Shown: positions 44,379-54,027, numbered from the stretch's first letter. The stretch is DNA of 64,000 nt from Comamonas sp. BIGb0152 (GCF_024809975.1 NZ_JANUDY010000010.1:124001-188000), one strand, 5' to 3'. Translations and numbers: made by a program. Notes: generated from the letters alone by a model not told the origin.

Positions 44379-46487
44379 ATGCTGGTTCCTTTTTTGATCA
44401 TGCTGCGCGAGGGCATTGAAGCCGCGCTGATCGTTGGCATCATTGCCAGTTTCCTCCGCCACACGGGCCGTGCGCGCCTGATGCCCGCTGTCTGGGCCGG
44501 GGTGTTTCTGGCGCTGGGGCTGTCGCTTTTCGTCGGCGCTGGCCTGCAGTGGATGGCGGCCGAGTTTCCGCAAAAGCAGCAGGAGCTGTTTGAAGGCCTG
44601 GTCGGCTTTATCGCGGTGGGCATGCTCACCGGCATGGTCTTCTGGATGCGCAAGGCCTCCCGCTCGATCAAGGGCGAGTTGCAGGCCTCCGTCGACAAGG
44701 CGCTCAGCACCTCGGGCAGCGCCAGTTGGGCGCTGATCGGCATGGTCTTTTTGGCTGTGGCCCGCGAAGGGGTCGAGTCCGTCTTTTTCTTGCTGGCCAT
44801 CTTCCAGCAAAGCTCGGGCTGGAGCGCGGCTGCCGGCGCCTTCCTGGGCGTGGCGCTGTCGGTGCTGCTGGGCATCGGTCTGTACAAGGGCGGCGTGCGC
44901 ATCAATCTGCGCCAGTTCTTCCGCTACACCGGCATCTTCATCTTGGTGGTGGCCGCGGGCCTGCTGGCGGGCGCGGTGCGCCGCCTGCACGAGGCCGGTA
45001 TTTGGAACCACCTGCAGCAAGTGGTGTTCGACAGCAGTGGCGTGCTGCCCGAAGACAGCCCACTGGGTGTGATTTTGGGTGGCTTGCTGGGTTATATGCA
45101 TGCGCCGGTCGTCGGCGAAGTGCTGGCCTGGGCGCTGTACCTGATGGTCACCTTGCTGATGTTTTTCTGGCCGGTCAAAGCCGCGCCTGGTGCCGCAGCC
45201 GTTTCCGCCCCTCAAGTGCCCGCCGCAGCGCGGACCAGCCCTGATTCTGCAGAGTCTGCACCCCGCCTGGGTCCCGTGGTGCTGGGCAGCCTCGTCGTTT
45301 TCGTGCTCGGTGCTGCCGCCTTTTGGCAGGCATCGACTGCCCCGCATGCCCGCATCGCGGGTGGCGGCGGCGATCCCGCAGCCGATGGCGTACCGGTGGT
45401 AACCATCGAGATCAACCAGGGCACCTGCACCCCCAACGCGGTCACCGTACCTGCAGGCAAGGTGATTTTTCGCATTGTCAACCAGTCGCAGCGCGCGCTG
45501 GAGTGGGAAATTCTGGACGGCGTGATGGTGCTCGAAGAGCGCGAGAACATTCTGCCCGGCATGACCCAGCAGCTCAGCGCCCGCCTGGCGCCCGGCAGCT
45601 ATGAGATGACCTGCGGCCTGCTCAATGCCGCGCGCGGCAGCTTGACGGTGACGACGACCGAGGCCTTCAAGGCCGAGGCGGCCAAGCCGCCCGTTACCGC
45701 ATTCTTGGGCGCTTTGGCTGAGTACCAGGTCTATATGCTGACCGAGGTGGCCAGCCTGCAAGAGATGGTGGATGCCTTGCAGCAGCGCCTGGCGCAGCCG
45801 GCAGACGGCACGGCCGCGCCCGCCGATGGCTACCCGGCCGATGCGCTGCAACTGGCGGCGCTGGCGCGCGGCCAATACCAAAAGCTGGCACCGCTGGCGG
45901 TGCAGTACGGCGATTTGAACGCCCGCATCGATGCGCGTGCCGCGGACTTTGCCTTGCGCGACAAGGACCCGGCCTTTGTCGGCTTGCAGCGCATTGCGGC
46001 AGGCCTGCAAGCGGGCGAGGCCTCAGATCAGCTGCTGCCGCTGGCCACCAGCCTGCAGCAGGATGTGCAGCAACTGGCCCAGCGCCTGGGCGATGTGGCC
46101 CTGCAACCCCAGAGCATTGCCGCAGCGGCTGCCAAGGCGCTGGAGCGGGCCTCCACCCTGATCCCGGGCGAGGCGACCACGGCCGAGCAGGGCCGGGCGG
46201 TGCTGCAGTTTGTCTATGGCAGCTGGGCAGCGGCCAACAAGGCCCAGCAGGTGCTAAGCCCCGTGCTGGCCCATGCCAATCCGGGCTTGAACCAGCAGCT
46301 GCAGGACAGCCTGGCCAAGCTGCGCCAGCGCCTCGATGACCTGGGCGTGCCCGCCGATGACAGCCAGGCCGCTGATATTGCCGGCGTGGCGCTGAACCCG
46401 GTGCAGTGCCAGAACCTGGCCCAAGCGCTTTACCAGGTATCGCAAAGCATGGCCAAGGTCAATGCAGCGCTGGGCTTGCAGCCCTAA
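44379..46487 (+). CDS. efeU: EfeU-EfeO fusion: FTR1-type iron permease with cupredoxin and degenerate EfeO domain
   Basis: 702 residues. Residues 1-270 form a seven-TM iron permease with both REGxE motifs (R10-E14, REGIE; R129-E133, REGVE). A further TM helix (LGPVVLGSLVVFVLGAAAFW) exports a cupredoxin-like domain (residues about 335-430; TPNAVTVPAGKVIFRIVNQS and MTCGLL) and an imelysin-like EfeO domain to the end. In the separate EfeO downstream the metal motif is GFHRIEYGL; the aligned part here is GLQRIAAGL, so His and Glu are replaced by Q537 and A540. The permease part looks intact. EfeUOB takes up ferrous/ferric iron at low pH. Confidence 0.85.
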   Translation: MLVPFLIMLREGIEAALIVGIIASFLRHTGRARLMPAVWAGVFLALGLSLFVGAGLQWMAAEFPQKQQELFEGLVGFIAVGMLTGMVFWMRKASRSIKGELQASVDKALSTSGSASWALIGMVFLAVAREGVESVFFLLAIFQQSSGWSAAAGAFLGVALSVLLGIGLYKGGVRINLRQFFRYTGIFILVVAAGLLAGAVRRLHEAGIWNHLQQVVFDSSGVLPEDSPLGVILGGLLGYMHAPVVGEVLAWALYLMVTLLMFFWPVKAAPGAAAVSAPQVPAAARTSPDSAESAPRLGPVVLGSLVVFVLGAAAFWQASTAPHARIAGGGGDPAADGVPVVTIEINQGTCTPNAVTVPAGKVIFRIVNQSQRALEWEILDGVMVLEERENILPGMTQQLSARLAPGSYEMTCGLLNAARGSLTVTTTEAFKAEAAKPPVTAFLGALAEYQVYMLTEVASLQEMVDALQQRLAQPADGTAAPADGYPADALQLAALARGQYQKLAPLAVQYGDLNARIDARAADFALRDKDPAFVGLQRIAAGLQAGEASDQLLPLATSLQQDVQQLAQRLGDVALQPQSIAAAAAKALERASTLIPGEATTAEQGRAVLQFVYGSWAAANKAQQVLSPVLAHANPGLNQQLQDSLAKLRQRLDDLGVPADDSQAADIAGVALNPVQCQNLAQALYQVSQSMAKVNAALGLQP

Positions 46488-46532
46488 ACTTTTCGCCTTC
46501 TATTTCTACAAATAACACACAGAAAGCAGCGC

Positions 46533-47876
46533 ATGTCTTTTTTTAAAAACAGGAACGCGTCTCAATCCATCGCGCCAGAGGGTACCGACCCCAGCAGGCG
46601 GCGCTGGCTGGGTGAGGCCGCTGGCGTAATGGGCGCCGGCGTGCTGGCGGGCATGCCCGCGCGCCAGGCATTGGCTGCCGAGGACGCCTCTCCCGGCAAT
46701 ACCCAGGTGGCAGACGCACCGCACAGCAGCGTTACGCAGCAGCGCGTGCCGTTCTATGGCAAACACCAGGCCGGTATCGTCACCCCCCGGCCGCTGGCGG
46801 GCATGGTGGTCAGCTTTGATGTTTTGGCCAGCAACGCGGCGGAGCTGGAGCGGCTCTTTAAGACCCTGACCGAGCGCATCCGCTTTCTGACCCAAGGCGG
46901 TCTGCAGCCCACGCTGGACCCCAAGCTGCCGCCAGCAGGCTCCGGCATTCTGGGCCCCGATGTGCAGCCCGATGCCTTGACCGTGACGGTCGGCGTGGGC
47001 CGCAGCCTGTTTGATGCGCGCTTTGGCCTGAAAGACCTGGCGCCCAAGCGGCTGACCGCCATGCAGCAGCACCCCAACGATGCGCTGCAGGCCGCTTTGT
47101 GCCATGGCGATTTGTCGATCCAGTTTTGCGCCAACACGCCCGATACCAATATCCACGCGCTGCGCGACATCATCAAGAACCTGCCCGATTTGCTGGTGGT
47201 GCGCTGGAAGCAGGAGGGCTCGGTGCCGCCCATCCCCGCTGCCGTGGGCCAACCGGCAGAGAGCGCGCGTAACTTTCTAGGTTTCCGCGATGGCTCGGCC
47301 AACCCCCAGTCCGATGATGACGCGATGATGCGCCGCATTGTCTGGGTGCAGCCCGGGTCGGACGAGCCCGCCTGGGCCGCTGGCGGCAGCTACCAGGTGG
47401 TGCGCATCATTCGCAATTTTGTCGAGCGCTGGGACCGCACGCCCCTGGGCGAGCAAGAGGCCATCATGGGCCGCGACAAGGACAGTGGTGCGCCGCTGGA
47501 CGCCCGCACAAAGACCGAGCACGACACGCCGGACTATGCGGCCGATGCCGAGGGCAAAAAGACGCCGATGGATGCCCATATCCGCCTGGCCAACCCGCGC
47601 ACGCATGCCAGCGAAGCCAACCTGATTTTGCGCCGCCCGTTCAACTACTCGAATGGCGTGACCAAGTCGGGTCAGCTGGAGATGGGCCTGCTGTTCATCT
47701 GCTACCAGGCCGACCTGGACAAGGGCTTTGTCACCGTGCAAAAACGGCTGGATGGCGAGCCGCTCGAAGAATATATCAAGCCGATTGGCGGGGGCTTTTT
47801 CTACGCCCTGCCAGGCGTCGCCGATGCCCATGACTGGCTGGGCCGCAGCCTGCTGGCCGCTGCCGCCAAGGCCTGA
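46533..47876 (+). CDS. efeB: EfeB, Tat-exported DyP-type peroxidase / deferrochelatase
   Basis: 447 residues. The N-terminus has a twin-arginine motif (SRRRWLG, residues 21-27) and a hydrophobic stretch ([20 protein letters not shown]), so the folded heme protein is exported. The DyP signature GFRDGSANP contains the distal Asp D253. Late motifs [10 protein letters not shown] and [20 protein letters not shown] fit EfeB. EfeB oxidises ferrous iron or removes iron from heme in the periplasm for the EfeUO system. It lies between the permease and efeO with short gaps. Confidence 0.9.
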   Translation: MSFFKNRNASQSIAPEGTDPSRRRWLGEAAGVMGAGVLAGMPARQALAAEDASPGNTQVADAPHSSVTQQRVPFYGKHQAGIVTPRPLAGMVVSFDVLASNAAELERLFKTLTERIRFLTQGGLQPTLDPKLPPAGSGILGPDVQPDALTVTVGVGRSLFDARFGLKDLAPKRLTAMQQHPNDALQAALCHGDLSIQFCANTPDTNIHALRDIIKNLPDLLVVRWKQEGSVPPIPAAVGQPAESARNFLGFRDGSANPQSDDDAMMRRIVWVQPGSDEPAWAAGGSYQVVRIIRNFVERWDRTPLGEQEAIMGRDKDSGAPLDARTKTEHDTPDYAADAEGKKTPMDAHIRLANPRTHASEANLILRRPFNYSNGVTKSGQLEMGLLFICYQADLDKGFVTVQKRLDGEPLEEYIKPIGGGFFYALPGVADAHDWLGRSLLAAAAKA

Positions 47877-48018
47877 TTCAAGTTCCTAAGCAGCCACTGG
47901 TGTCTGTACTGCAAAGCCTGGGCGGCAACCCACCTTCGATGGGATGTTGCCGGTAGGGCTTGGGTGATCGGGTACTGGAAGCCAAAAATTATCAATCTAA
48001 CAGTCTAGGAGTTCTCGT

Positions 48019-48858
48019 ATGTTTATGCGTCGCCAATTTTTGCAAGGCCTGGTGCTGGCCGGCAGTGCCAGCCTCGTCCCCTTGTCCAGCTGGGCGGCAG
48101 AGGGCGTGTCTGCGCTGGAGCTGGTCAAGCCCCTGGCGGAGTACAAGCTCTACGTCAACACCAACCTGCGCGAGCTGGTCAAAGGCGTGCAGGCCTTTAC
48201 CGACGCGGTCAAGGCCGGCAAGGTCGAAGAGGCCAAGAAGATGTATGCCCAGGTGCGCCGCCCTTATGAGCGCATCGAGCCGATTGCCGAGCTGTTTGCC
48301 GACTTGGACAAGAGCATGGATTCGCGCGCAGACGACCATGAAAAGGCCGAGAAGGATCCCGGTTTTACCGGCTTCCACCGCATCGAGTACGGCCTGTGGG
48401 TGGAGAAAAGCACCAAGGGCCTGACCCCCTTTGCCGACAAGCTGCTGGCCGATGCCAAGGAGTTGCAAAAGCGCGTGGGGGGCCTGACCTTCCCGCCAGA
48501 AAAGGTGGTGGGCGGCGCGGCCGTGTTGATGGAAGAGGTGGCTGCCACCAAGATCTCGGGCGAGGAAGAGCGCTACAGCCACACCGATCTGGACGACTTC
48601 CAGGCCAACTTTGAAGGTGCGGACAAGATTTTTGAGCTGCTGCGCCCCCTGGTCGAGAAAAAGGACAAGGCCTTTGTCGACAAGACCGCTGCCAACTTCA
48701 AGACCGTGTTCGATATTTTGGCCAAGTACCGCAAGCCCGATGGCAGCTTTGAGCTGTACACCAAGTTGGGCGAGGGGGACCGCAAGATTCTGGCGGGCCG
48801 CGTCAACACCTTGGCAGAAGACCTGTCCAAGCTGCGCGGCATGCTCGGCCTGAACTGA
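48019..48858 (+). CDS. efeO: EfeO, periplasmic iron-binding imelysin-family protein
   Basis: 279 residues, ribosome site TAGGAG. Signal peptide MRRQFLQGLVLAGSASLVPL ending near SSWA. The imelysin/M75 domain starts with VKPLAEYKLYVNTNLRELVK and carries YERIEPIAELFADLDKSMDS and the metal motif GFHRIEYGL with H120 and E123. It lacks the cupredoxin domain of E. coli EfeO, which here is in the upstream fusion. It should bind iron oxidised by EfeB and pass it to the permease. The 142-base gap after efeB has no terminator. Confidence 0.88.
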   Translation: MFMRRQFLQGLVLAGSASLVPLSSWAAEGVSALELVKPLAEYKLYVNTNLRELVKGVQAFTDAVKAGKVEEAKKMYAQVRRPYERIEPIAELFADLDKSMDSRADDHEKAEKDPGFTGFHRIEYGLWVEKSTKGLTPFADKLLADAKELQKRVGGLTFPPEKVVGGAAVLMEEVAATKISGEEERYSHTDLDDFQANFEGADKIFELLRPLVEKKDKAFVDKTAANFKTVFDILAKYRKPDGSFELYTKLGEGDRKILAGRVNTLAEDLSKLRGMLGLN

Positions 48859-49302
48859 TCTGGGTGCCACAGGGCTGGGGAGCACTACCAGCTCTGCTAT
48901 TTTGAAAGCCGCTCATCGCTGATGGGCGTGTAGGGTGCCGTGTTGTTTGCGACTGGATGCCTCAAACAAGGCGACAGAGCGACGAATTGCCATGTGTTGG
49001 TGAAACTCGTGGTGTCTTGCCACTCGAAAAGCGCCCGGTGATCCCGGGCGTTTCGCGTTGTTGTAGCTTCTGATGGATCTTGAAGATATTCTCACTGCAT
49101 GCAAATTGAGAGCCCTCGAGGGCGTGGTTGCTCAGACTGGCAAGCTGGCGGATCGGTTAATGCGGACAGCCGGCCTGCATGCCCGGGAGTGCCCTGTGTG
49201 CGTTCGGGCTGGATGCGTCTTGGAATGTAAATTGAAAACAACCAAAAATATTGCTGGTCATGCTTTGTTTACACATTTTTGAATAATCACATTTCTTCAT
49301 AG
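48859..49302. other. Intergenic region between efeO and a LysR gene
   Basis: No credible gene; the open frame 49073-49282 lacks a ribosome site and a recognisable domain. It holds a terminator hairpin, listed separately. Confidence 0.4.
49032..49053. terminator. Terminator hairpin downstream of efeO
   Basis: CGCCCGG and CCGGGCG form a perfect 7-bp stem around TGATC, followed by TTT. It lies 170 bases past efeO. Confidence 0.6.
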
Positions 49303-50226
49303 TCAAGATTTTGCATGCGGATTATTTTCTTTAACCATGTCAATGAGTGCGCGTAAAGCTGTAGATATCTGTCGATGTCCAGAATAGCAAAGGCACAGTC
49401 CAGGAAATGGCGGGCACCAGTCTTCTAATAGCCGAATGAGCCTGCCATCCTTTAGCGCATGTTGTACCAGGTGGTCTGGTACAAATGCGATACCCACGCC
49501 ATCCATTGCAGCTTCGACCATCAGAGACTGGTCGGTAAGGGTCAGAGGTCCTTTCACATCAATGACTTCGCTCGCTCCGTGTCGTTCAAACTCCCACCGA
49601 TAGATCTTGCCGCTTTCAAAGCGAAACCGAACACAGGAGTGGCGGTAGAGATCCTGAGGAACTTGGGGGCATCCATGCTCAGCCACGTACTGTGGTGATG
49701 CAACCGCAGCAAAGCGCACATCTCCGCCCAAAGGTACAGAAATCATATCCTTGGGCACCGCTTCGGCAAGACGGATACCTGCGTCAAAACCCTCTCCGAT
49801 GATGTCGCTCAATCGCCCGTCGCTCACTATATCTAATTGAACCTCGGGGTACATTTTCAAAAACTGCGCAAGGATAGGCAGCAAAATTATGCGTATTGCT
49901 CCCTCACTGGCATTGATTCTCACCGTACCTCTGGGCATCTGCCGAAGCTGATCTACGTCACGTAGTGCATCTTCAATGGCTGTCATTGCTGGGCGTAACT
50001 TCGCAGCTAGCCGTTCACCCGCTTCAGTAAGCGAGACACTGCGAGTGGTGCGATTGACCAGTCGAACCCCTAAGCGCTGCTCCATCCCTTTTACGGAATG
50101 GCTTACGGCAGAAGGCGTAATGTCAAGATCTATAGCCGCCCCCCGAAAGCTCTCACGAGATGCCACTGCAAGAAATACTGCAAATGCAAAAAAATCTCCG
50201 TTCTTGGGTCGGTGTGCATTTTCCAT
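49303..50226 (-). CDS. LysR-family transcriptional regulator
   Basis: 307 residues. Helix-turn-helix region FAVFLAVASRESFRGAAIDL, TPSAVSHSVKGMEQRLGVRL, NRTTRSVSLTEAGERL, then the effector domain (EGFDAGIRLAEAVPKDMISV). This is the PgrR/CrgA-like subgroup. It is divergent from the SDR gene at 50626 across a 400-base AT-rich gap and probably controls it. GC is lower than in most of the window, which may mark a transferred segment up to about 52.8 kb. Confidence 0.85.
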   Translation of the reverse strand: MENAHRPKNGDFFAFAVFLAVASRESFRGAAIDLDITPSAVSHSVKGMEQRLGVRLVNRTTRSVSLTEAGERLAAKLRPAMTAIEDALRDVDQLRQMPRGTVRINASEGAIRIILLPILAQFLKMYPEVQLDIVSDGRLSDIIGEGFDAGIRLAEAVPKDMISVPLGGDVRFAAVASPQYVAEHGCPQVPQDLYRHSCVRFRFESGKIYRWEFERHGASEVIDVKGPLTLTDQSLMVEAAMDGVGIAFVPDHLVQHALKDGRLIRLLEDWCPPFPGLCLCYSGHRQISTALRALIDMVKENNPHAKS

Positions 50227-50251
50227 TTCAATTGATGTCTCGCTAAAAATA

Positions 50252-50285
50252 TGAATTTGTTTTCAATAAAATCTGAATTCGTTCA
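50252..50285. promoter_or_regulatory. Direct repeat in the LysR/SDR promoter region
   Basis: TGAATTTGTTTTCA (50252-50265) and TGAATTCGTTCA (50274-50285) are near-repeats just upstream of the LysR start, a possible binding site. The rest of the 50227-50625 gap shows no gene. Confidence 0.35.
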
Positions 50286-50625
50286 ACTGAGATATTGAGC
50301 TTGCAAATAAGTGCTGAGAGAAATAAATCCTCTGATTGGTCGAGTCTGAAGAAAGCGGTTTACTCGCCCAAAACTAAAAACTCAATGCCGCCAATGTGAT
50401 TGATAAGCTCATTGATTAGATCGACAACAGTGTTCAAGCGAGTACCCCCTGAATAGTCTGAGTCTAATTGCCGGCCAGTCTAACTCAGAGTCTCTCCCCC
50501 TTGCTCAAAGCTGAGGGACGGAATTTCTGATTGATGAATTGACCTCACTTAGCTGTAAAGCCAGGGCTTATTGTTCATTTATAAATGGATTTTTACACTC
50601 GTGTCATCACTTCAAAGGAACACGA

Positions 50626-51402
50626 ATGTCTCAAAAAATCTTGATCACTGGTGCTAGCTCGGGCTTCGGACGAGGCGCTGCCATCGAGCTGGCACGTCTG
50701 GGTCATACAGTCGTTGCAGCTGCCGAAACCTGGCCACAAGTGCGCACCTTGCGTGAAGATGCAAAGACGGCGGGAGTCAGTTTGGACGTCATCAAGTTGA
50801 ACTTGCTCGATCCCATCGATATCGCCCATGCAGGCTCGTTTGATCCAGATGTACTGGTCTTGAACGCGGGTGTTATGGAGGGCGGCTCCGTCGTCGACAT
50901 TCCAATGCAAAGGGTGCGGGAGTCTTTCGATATCAACGTATTTGGACACCTGGAGCTTGTACAGGCCATCGTGCCGAAAATGGTGGCTCGCAAGTCAGGC
51001 AAGATCGTCTGGACATCTTCGATGGGCGGCATTCTGGTTGTGCCGTTCCTGGGTATCTATTGCGCCACCAAACACGCCATCGAGGCCATTGCAGGCTCTA
51101 TGAAGGCAGAGCTTGAGCCCCATGGCGTGAAGGTCGCCACTGTCAATCCGGGCGTTTTTGGTACTGGGTTCAATGACACCGGTGCGGAGAGCTACGTACA
51201 GTGGTATGACGAAAAAGCCGCCGTGGTTCCCATGCCTGATTTCAGTGGCAGTTTGGTGGGCCAAGCAGATCCTCAAGAGAGGATCGACGCAATGGTCGAG
51301 ATCATTCCGGCTGACAAGCACCTTTATCGCACCATGCGCCCAATTGCGACCATCGAAGCCGCTAAGAAGTGGCAAGAAACTGAATGGACTCAGGATGTCT
51401 GA
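50626..51402 (+). CDS. SDR-family oxidoreductase
   Basis: 258 residues from the ATG at 50626 (AAAGGAACACGA upstream); the in-frame extension to 50539 is rejected. Cofactor motif TGASSGFG, DVLVLNAGV, catalytic Ser in WTSSMGG and YCATK with the Tyr/Lys pair. The substrate region suggests a classical SDR of the type acting on short ketones or alcohols. Its stop overlaps the start of the GlcG-like gene, and a LysR gene lies divergent. Substrate unknown. Confidence 0.82.
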   Translation: MSQKILITGASSGFGRGAAIELARLGHTVVAAAETWPQVRTLREDAKTAGVSLDVIKLNLLDPIDIAHAGSFDPDVLVLNAGVMEGGSVVDIPMQRVRESFDINVFGHLELVQAIVPKMVARKSGKIVWTSSMGGILVVPFLGIYCATKHAIEAIAGSMKAELEPHGVKVATVNPGVFGTGFNDTGAESYVQWYDEKAAVVPMPDFSGSLVGQADPQERIDAMVEIIPADKHLYRTMRPIATIEAAKKWQETEWTQDV

Positions 51403-51796
51403 GATCACGCTAGACCATGCCAATCGGATCCTGGCGCAAGGCCGTGTAGCCGCTCAAAAAAATGGCTTGAATGCAGTATTCGCGATCATGGATACGGGCG
51501 CGCACCTCGTGGCCTTTTCCAGGATGGACGGTGCCTGGCTCGCGTCCAATGAGCTGTCGATCGCCAAGGCTCGTACAGCAGTCATGTTCCAAGCACCATC
51601 CGAATTTCTCAACCCCCCATTGCAGATCGGCCAGCCCCTTGCCCACTTTGACCACGTTCACAGCGGAGGCCTGTTGCTGATGGGTGGAGGCCTGCCGCTC
51701 TTCAATGAGGATGGTCTTTTGATTGGCTCCATCGGAGTCTCTGGAGGGACCCCCGAGCAAGATGCGGCCTTGGCGCGTGCTGCAGTCACCGCTTAG
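51395..51796 (+). CDS. GlcG/HbpS-family (DUF336) heme-binding-like protein
   Basis: 133 residues from MSEITLDHANRILAQGRVAA; its ATG lies 8 bases inside the SDR gene. AVFAIMDTGAHLVAFSRMDG, the KARTAVMF helix and GGLPLFNEDGLLIGSIGVSG with GGTPEQD are the DUF336 hallmarks. Members occur as small companions of oxidoreductases, and some bind heme, but their role is mostly unknown. No signal peptide, so it is cytoplasmic. Coupling suggests it works with the SDR. Confidence 0.82.
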   Translation: MSEITLDHANRILAQGRVAAQKNGLNAVFAIMDTGAHLVAFSRMDGAWLASNELSIAKARTAVMFQAPSEFLNPPLQIGQPLAHFDHVHSGGLLLMGGGLPLFNEDGLLIGSIGVSGGTPEQDAALARAAVTA

Positions 51797-51935
51797 GCAA
51801 ATAGAGAAGGCCCTTGGCCGCTGCCAATCGCAGAACCATGGCCAACGAGCGGCTCTATATGGATAAAGGGATCGAGTAAAAGACACTTCGCAGTGTCATG
51901 CAGGCCGGGACGGCCTGCACCTCTGAAGGGAGGCA

Positions 51936-52409
51936 ATGATTCAAAGCTATTTGAATGCTGAGCGCGTAAGTGCGACCATACTGGTAATTATTGGCCTGCT
52001 GGCTATCTGCATCGCCGCATGGGGTTGGCGCAATGGTGCATTTTGGAGAGGAGCTGCCATTGCAATGCTTGCAATGGCAGTCATTCAAATTAGCGTAGGC
52101 GCAACAATTCTTGTGACGAGCCCAAAACAGGCACAAAGCATGGCAAGGTTAATAGTCGTGCAAAAGTCTTTGGCGGTTAAGGATGAAATATCAAGAATGC
52201 AAAGCACGTTGAAAGGCTTTTCAATTTATCTAAGTTTTGAGCTGGGATTATTTTTGATTGGATTGTTTATATTTTTTATAGCATCAAGCGATGGCTTTTG
52301 GCGTGGATTTGCTATCGCACTTTTGATTCAGGCAGCCGTGGTGCTGGCGTCAGATTTCTTGGCCGTCCGGCGAGCGTACGCATATTTGACCTGGCTAAAT
52401 AAAATATAA
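51936..52409 (+). CDS. Hypothetical four-helix membrane protein
   Basis: 157 residues with a good ribosome site (GAAGGGAGG). Four hydrophobic helices: ATILVIIGLLAICIAAWGW, AAIAMLAMAVIQISVGATIL, LSFELGLFLIGLFIFFIA and GFAIALLIQAAVVLASDFLA. The two halves look alike (GAFWRGAAIA versus DGFWRGFAIA), so it may be an internal duplication. No family recognised; AT-rich codon use. Confidence 0.7.
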   Translation: MIQSYLNAERVSATILVIIGLLAICIAAWGWRNGAFWRGAAIAMLAMAVIQISVGATILVTSPKQAQSMARLIVVQKSLAVKDEISRMQSTLKGFSIYLSFELGLFLIGLFIFFIASSDGFWRGFAIALLIQAAVVLASDFLAVRRAYAYLTWLNKI

Positions 52410-52421
52410 AAATAGCAAAGT

Positions 52422-52832
52422 ATGAGGAATACTCCCTCTCATGATCACTGTTTGCAAGATATAAGTGCTTTAGAGCCACGAGCAAGAAGAAGGTGGTCTA
52501 AGCAAGAAAAATTGGCGATCATTCAGCAAACCTATGCTGCTGGGCAATCTGTATCAATGGTGGCGAGTCATTATGGTATCAATACAAATTTGCTGTTTCT
52601 GTGGCGCAGGCAGTATGAGCAAGGTCTGCTCATACCCCTTAAGCCAGGCGAACAAGGTGTTGCGTTAGAGCTGTTCACCGATGTTTTACGGCAGTTGCGT
52701 GAGCTGCAGCAGCTGCTAGGAAAAAAGAGCCAAGAGGCAGAGATATTGAAGCTCACACTGGAGTATGACCGACAAGCGCGTATGAGAATGCTCGGCGCTC
52801 GAATTGGGATGCTTCAGAGCAAGCATGGGTGA
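52422..52832 (+). CDS. Transposase OrfA-like protein (IS2/IS66-type), orphan
   Basis: 136 residues. A helix-turn-helix (RRRWSKQEKLAIIQQTYAAG, SVSMVASHYGINTNLLFLWR) and the leucine-rich part RELQQLLGKKSQEAEILKLT match the DNA-binding first ORF of IS2-like elements. The usual following OrfB with the DDE domain is absent, and the last 20 residues diverge from the family. No terminal repeats were found. It is either a remnant or a domesticated DNA-binding protein. Confidence 0.6.
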   Translation: MRNTPSHDHCLQDISALEPRARRRWSKQEKLAIIQQTYAAGQSVSMVASHYGINTNLLFLWRRQYEQGLLIPLKPGEQGVALELFTDVLRQLRELQQLLGKKSQEAEILKLTLEYDRQARMRMLGARIGMLQSKHG

Positions 52833-52970
52833 AGGAGTGATATATGCCTATGTCCTTGTAATAGCACCCAACAAGTCGCAGGCGCTGTAGCGCCCTGCGG
52901 AGCGGTTTTTATCGGCGCAGCCCCCCGGGATTGGCCGACAATGGCGGCTGCATTTTGAACCGCTAGCGCT

Positions 52971-53477
52971 ATGAACGACACCACCACCAGCCCCGATGCG
53001 GGCGAGACCGACTGGGCTGCCTGGAGCCGAGAAGCCGTCGAGACCATGATGGCCCGCAATACCGAATGGCCACGCCAGTTTGGCCTGCTCGCTGCGCCCC
53101 AGTACCACTGGGATTTGCAGAACGCCAGCCTGGTGTTGCAGGGGCCGCTGCACGCGGTGCAGGGCACCGTCTGCCTGGTGGGCACCAGCAGCCAGAGCGA
53201 TGGCAGCTTTGTGTGGAGCTGGGCCAATGCCGACATCCCTGCCCAGCATGGCCAGGCGCTGGAGGTCGTGCATGACTTTGGCCGCGAGCACCAACTGGCC
53301 TTGTTGACCACCGCGCGCATTCCTGGTGGCCGGCCTGAGGCGACAGAATGCCTCTGCATTGCCGCCCGCCTGCAGCGCGCCATCGGTACCTTTGTCGACC
53401 AGCAAGGCGATATCACGCTGTACTTCAGCATCCTGCATCTGCAGGTCGCGCCGGCGGTGGACCAAGCCTTGCAGTAA
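52971..53477 (+). CDS. DUF6882-type protein
   Basis: 168 residues, GC-rich again. The pattern YHWDLQNASLVLQG, VCLVGTSSQSDGSFVWSWAN and HDFGREHQLALLTTARI matches my memory of DUF6882 proteins (WxWAN core). No signal peptide or TM helix. Members are uncharacterised. It stands alone, convergent with the VOC gene 15 bases downstream. Confidence 0.65.
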   Translation: MNDTTTSPDAGETDWAAWSREAVETMMARNTEWPRQFGLLAAPQYHWDLQNASLVLQGPLHAVQGTVCLVGTSSQSDGSFVWSWANADIPAQHGQALEVVHDFGREHQLALLTTARIPGGRPEATECLCIAARLQRAIGTFVDQQGDITLYFSILHLQVAPAVDQALQ

Positions 53478-53492
53478 GCGCAGCTTTCCGCA

Positions 53493-53873
53493 TCAAAGCT
53501 GCGGCGCCGACTGGCCCTCCGCGGGGCAGATAAGCCCCAGGCTGCAACCAAAGGGGTCCAGCAGCATGGCGGCGCTTGCCCCCAGGCTGGTGGTGATCGG
53601 CCCACGGTACAGCTGTGCACCGTGGGCCTGCAGGCGCTCAACGGCGGCGTCCAGGTCAGCCACCTCCCAGTACACCGTCGTACCGCCGACGCCACCCGGG
53701 CATTTGCCATCGACCGGGTGAAAGCCGATCAACAAGCCCGGCCCCTGCACAAACGCATAGTGCGCGTTCTCTTGCTGTACCTCAGCGCCCAGGAGCTGCG
53801 CATACCAAGTGGCCGCTGCATCGATATCGGCGACAAACAACACGACGGACTCCAGCTTTTTGAACAAGGCCAT
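53493..53873 (-). CDS. VOC/glyoxalase-fold protein
   Basis: 126 residues from MALFKKLESVVLFVADIDAA. The paired beta-alpha-beta-beta-beta modules are visible: VADIDAAATWYAQLLGAEVQ, then VYWEVADLDAAVERLQAHGA and MLLDPFGCSLGLICPAEG. VOC proteins bind a metal and act as glyoxalases, dioxygenases or antibiotic-binding proteins. The metal ligands cannot be assigned by eye. Monocistronic, divergent from the Rrf2 gene. Confidence 0.78.
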   Translation of the reverse strand: MALFKKLESVVLFVADIDAAATWYAQLLGAEVQQENAHYAFVQGPGLLIGFHPVDGKCPGGVGGTTVYWEVADLDAAVERLQAHGAQLYRGPITTSLGASAAMLLDPFGCSLGLICPAEGQSAPQL

Positions 53874-53998
53874 TCCTTTGCGATGGGTGGGGAGGGTGGG
53901 CGATTGTGGCATGGGATAGTGGTGCGCTGGCGGGTGGTGGCCGGCGCTTGCCCCTTAACCCGGAAATGGTTATGGAGACAGCCAGCGACGCCAAGTCA

Positions 53999-54027
53999 TT
54001 TCATGTAACTACAATAGTTGCATGAAA
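53999..54027. promoter_or_regulatory. Rrf2 autoregulatory operator
   Basis: TTTCATGTAACTA-CAA-TAGTTGCATGAAA: 13-bp arms with one mismatch around a 3-base centre. It covers the start codon of the Rrf2 gene (54022), so binding would block its expression and that of the coupled reductase. Confidence 0.75.

Noticed and set aside
49073..49282. 69-codon open frame downstream of efeO
   Set aside because: No ribosome site, no family, spans the region after a terminator.
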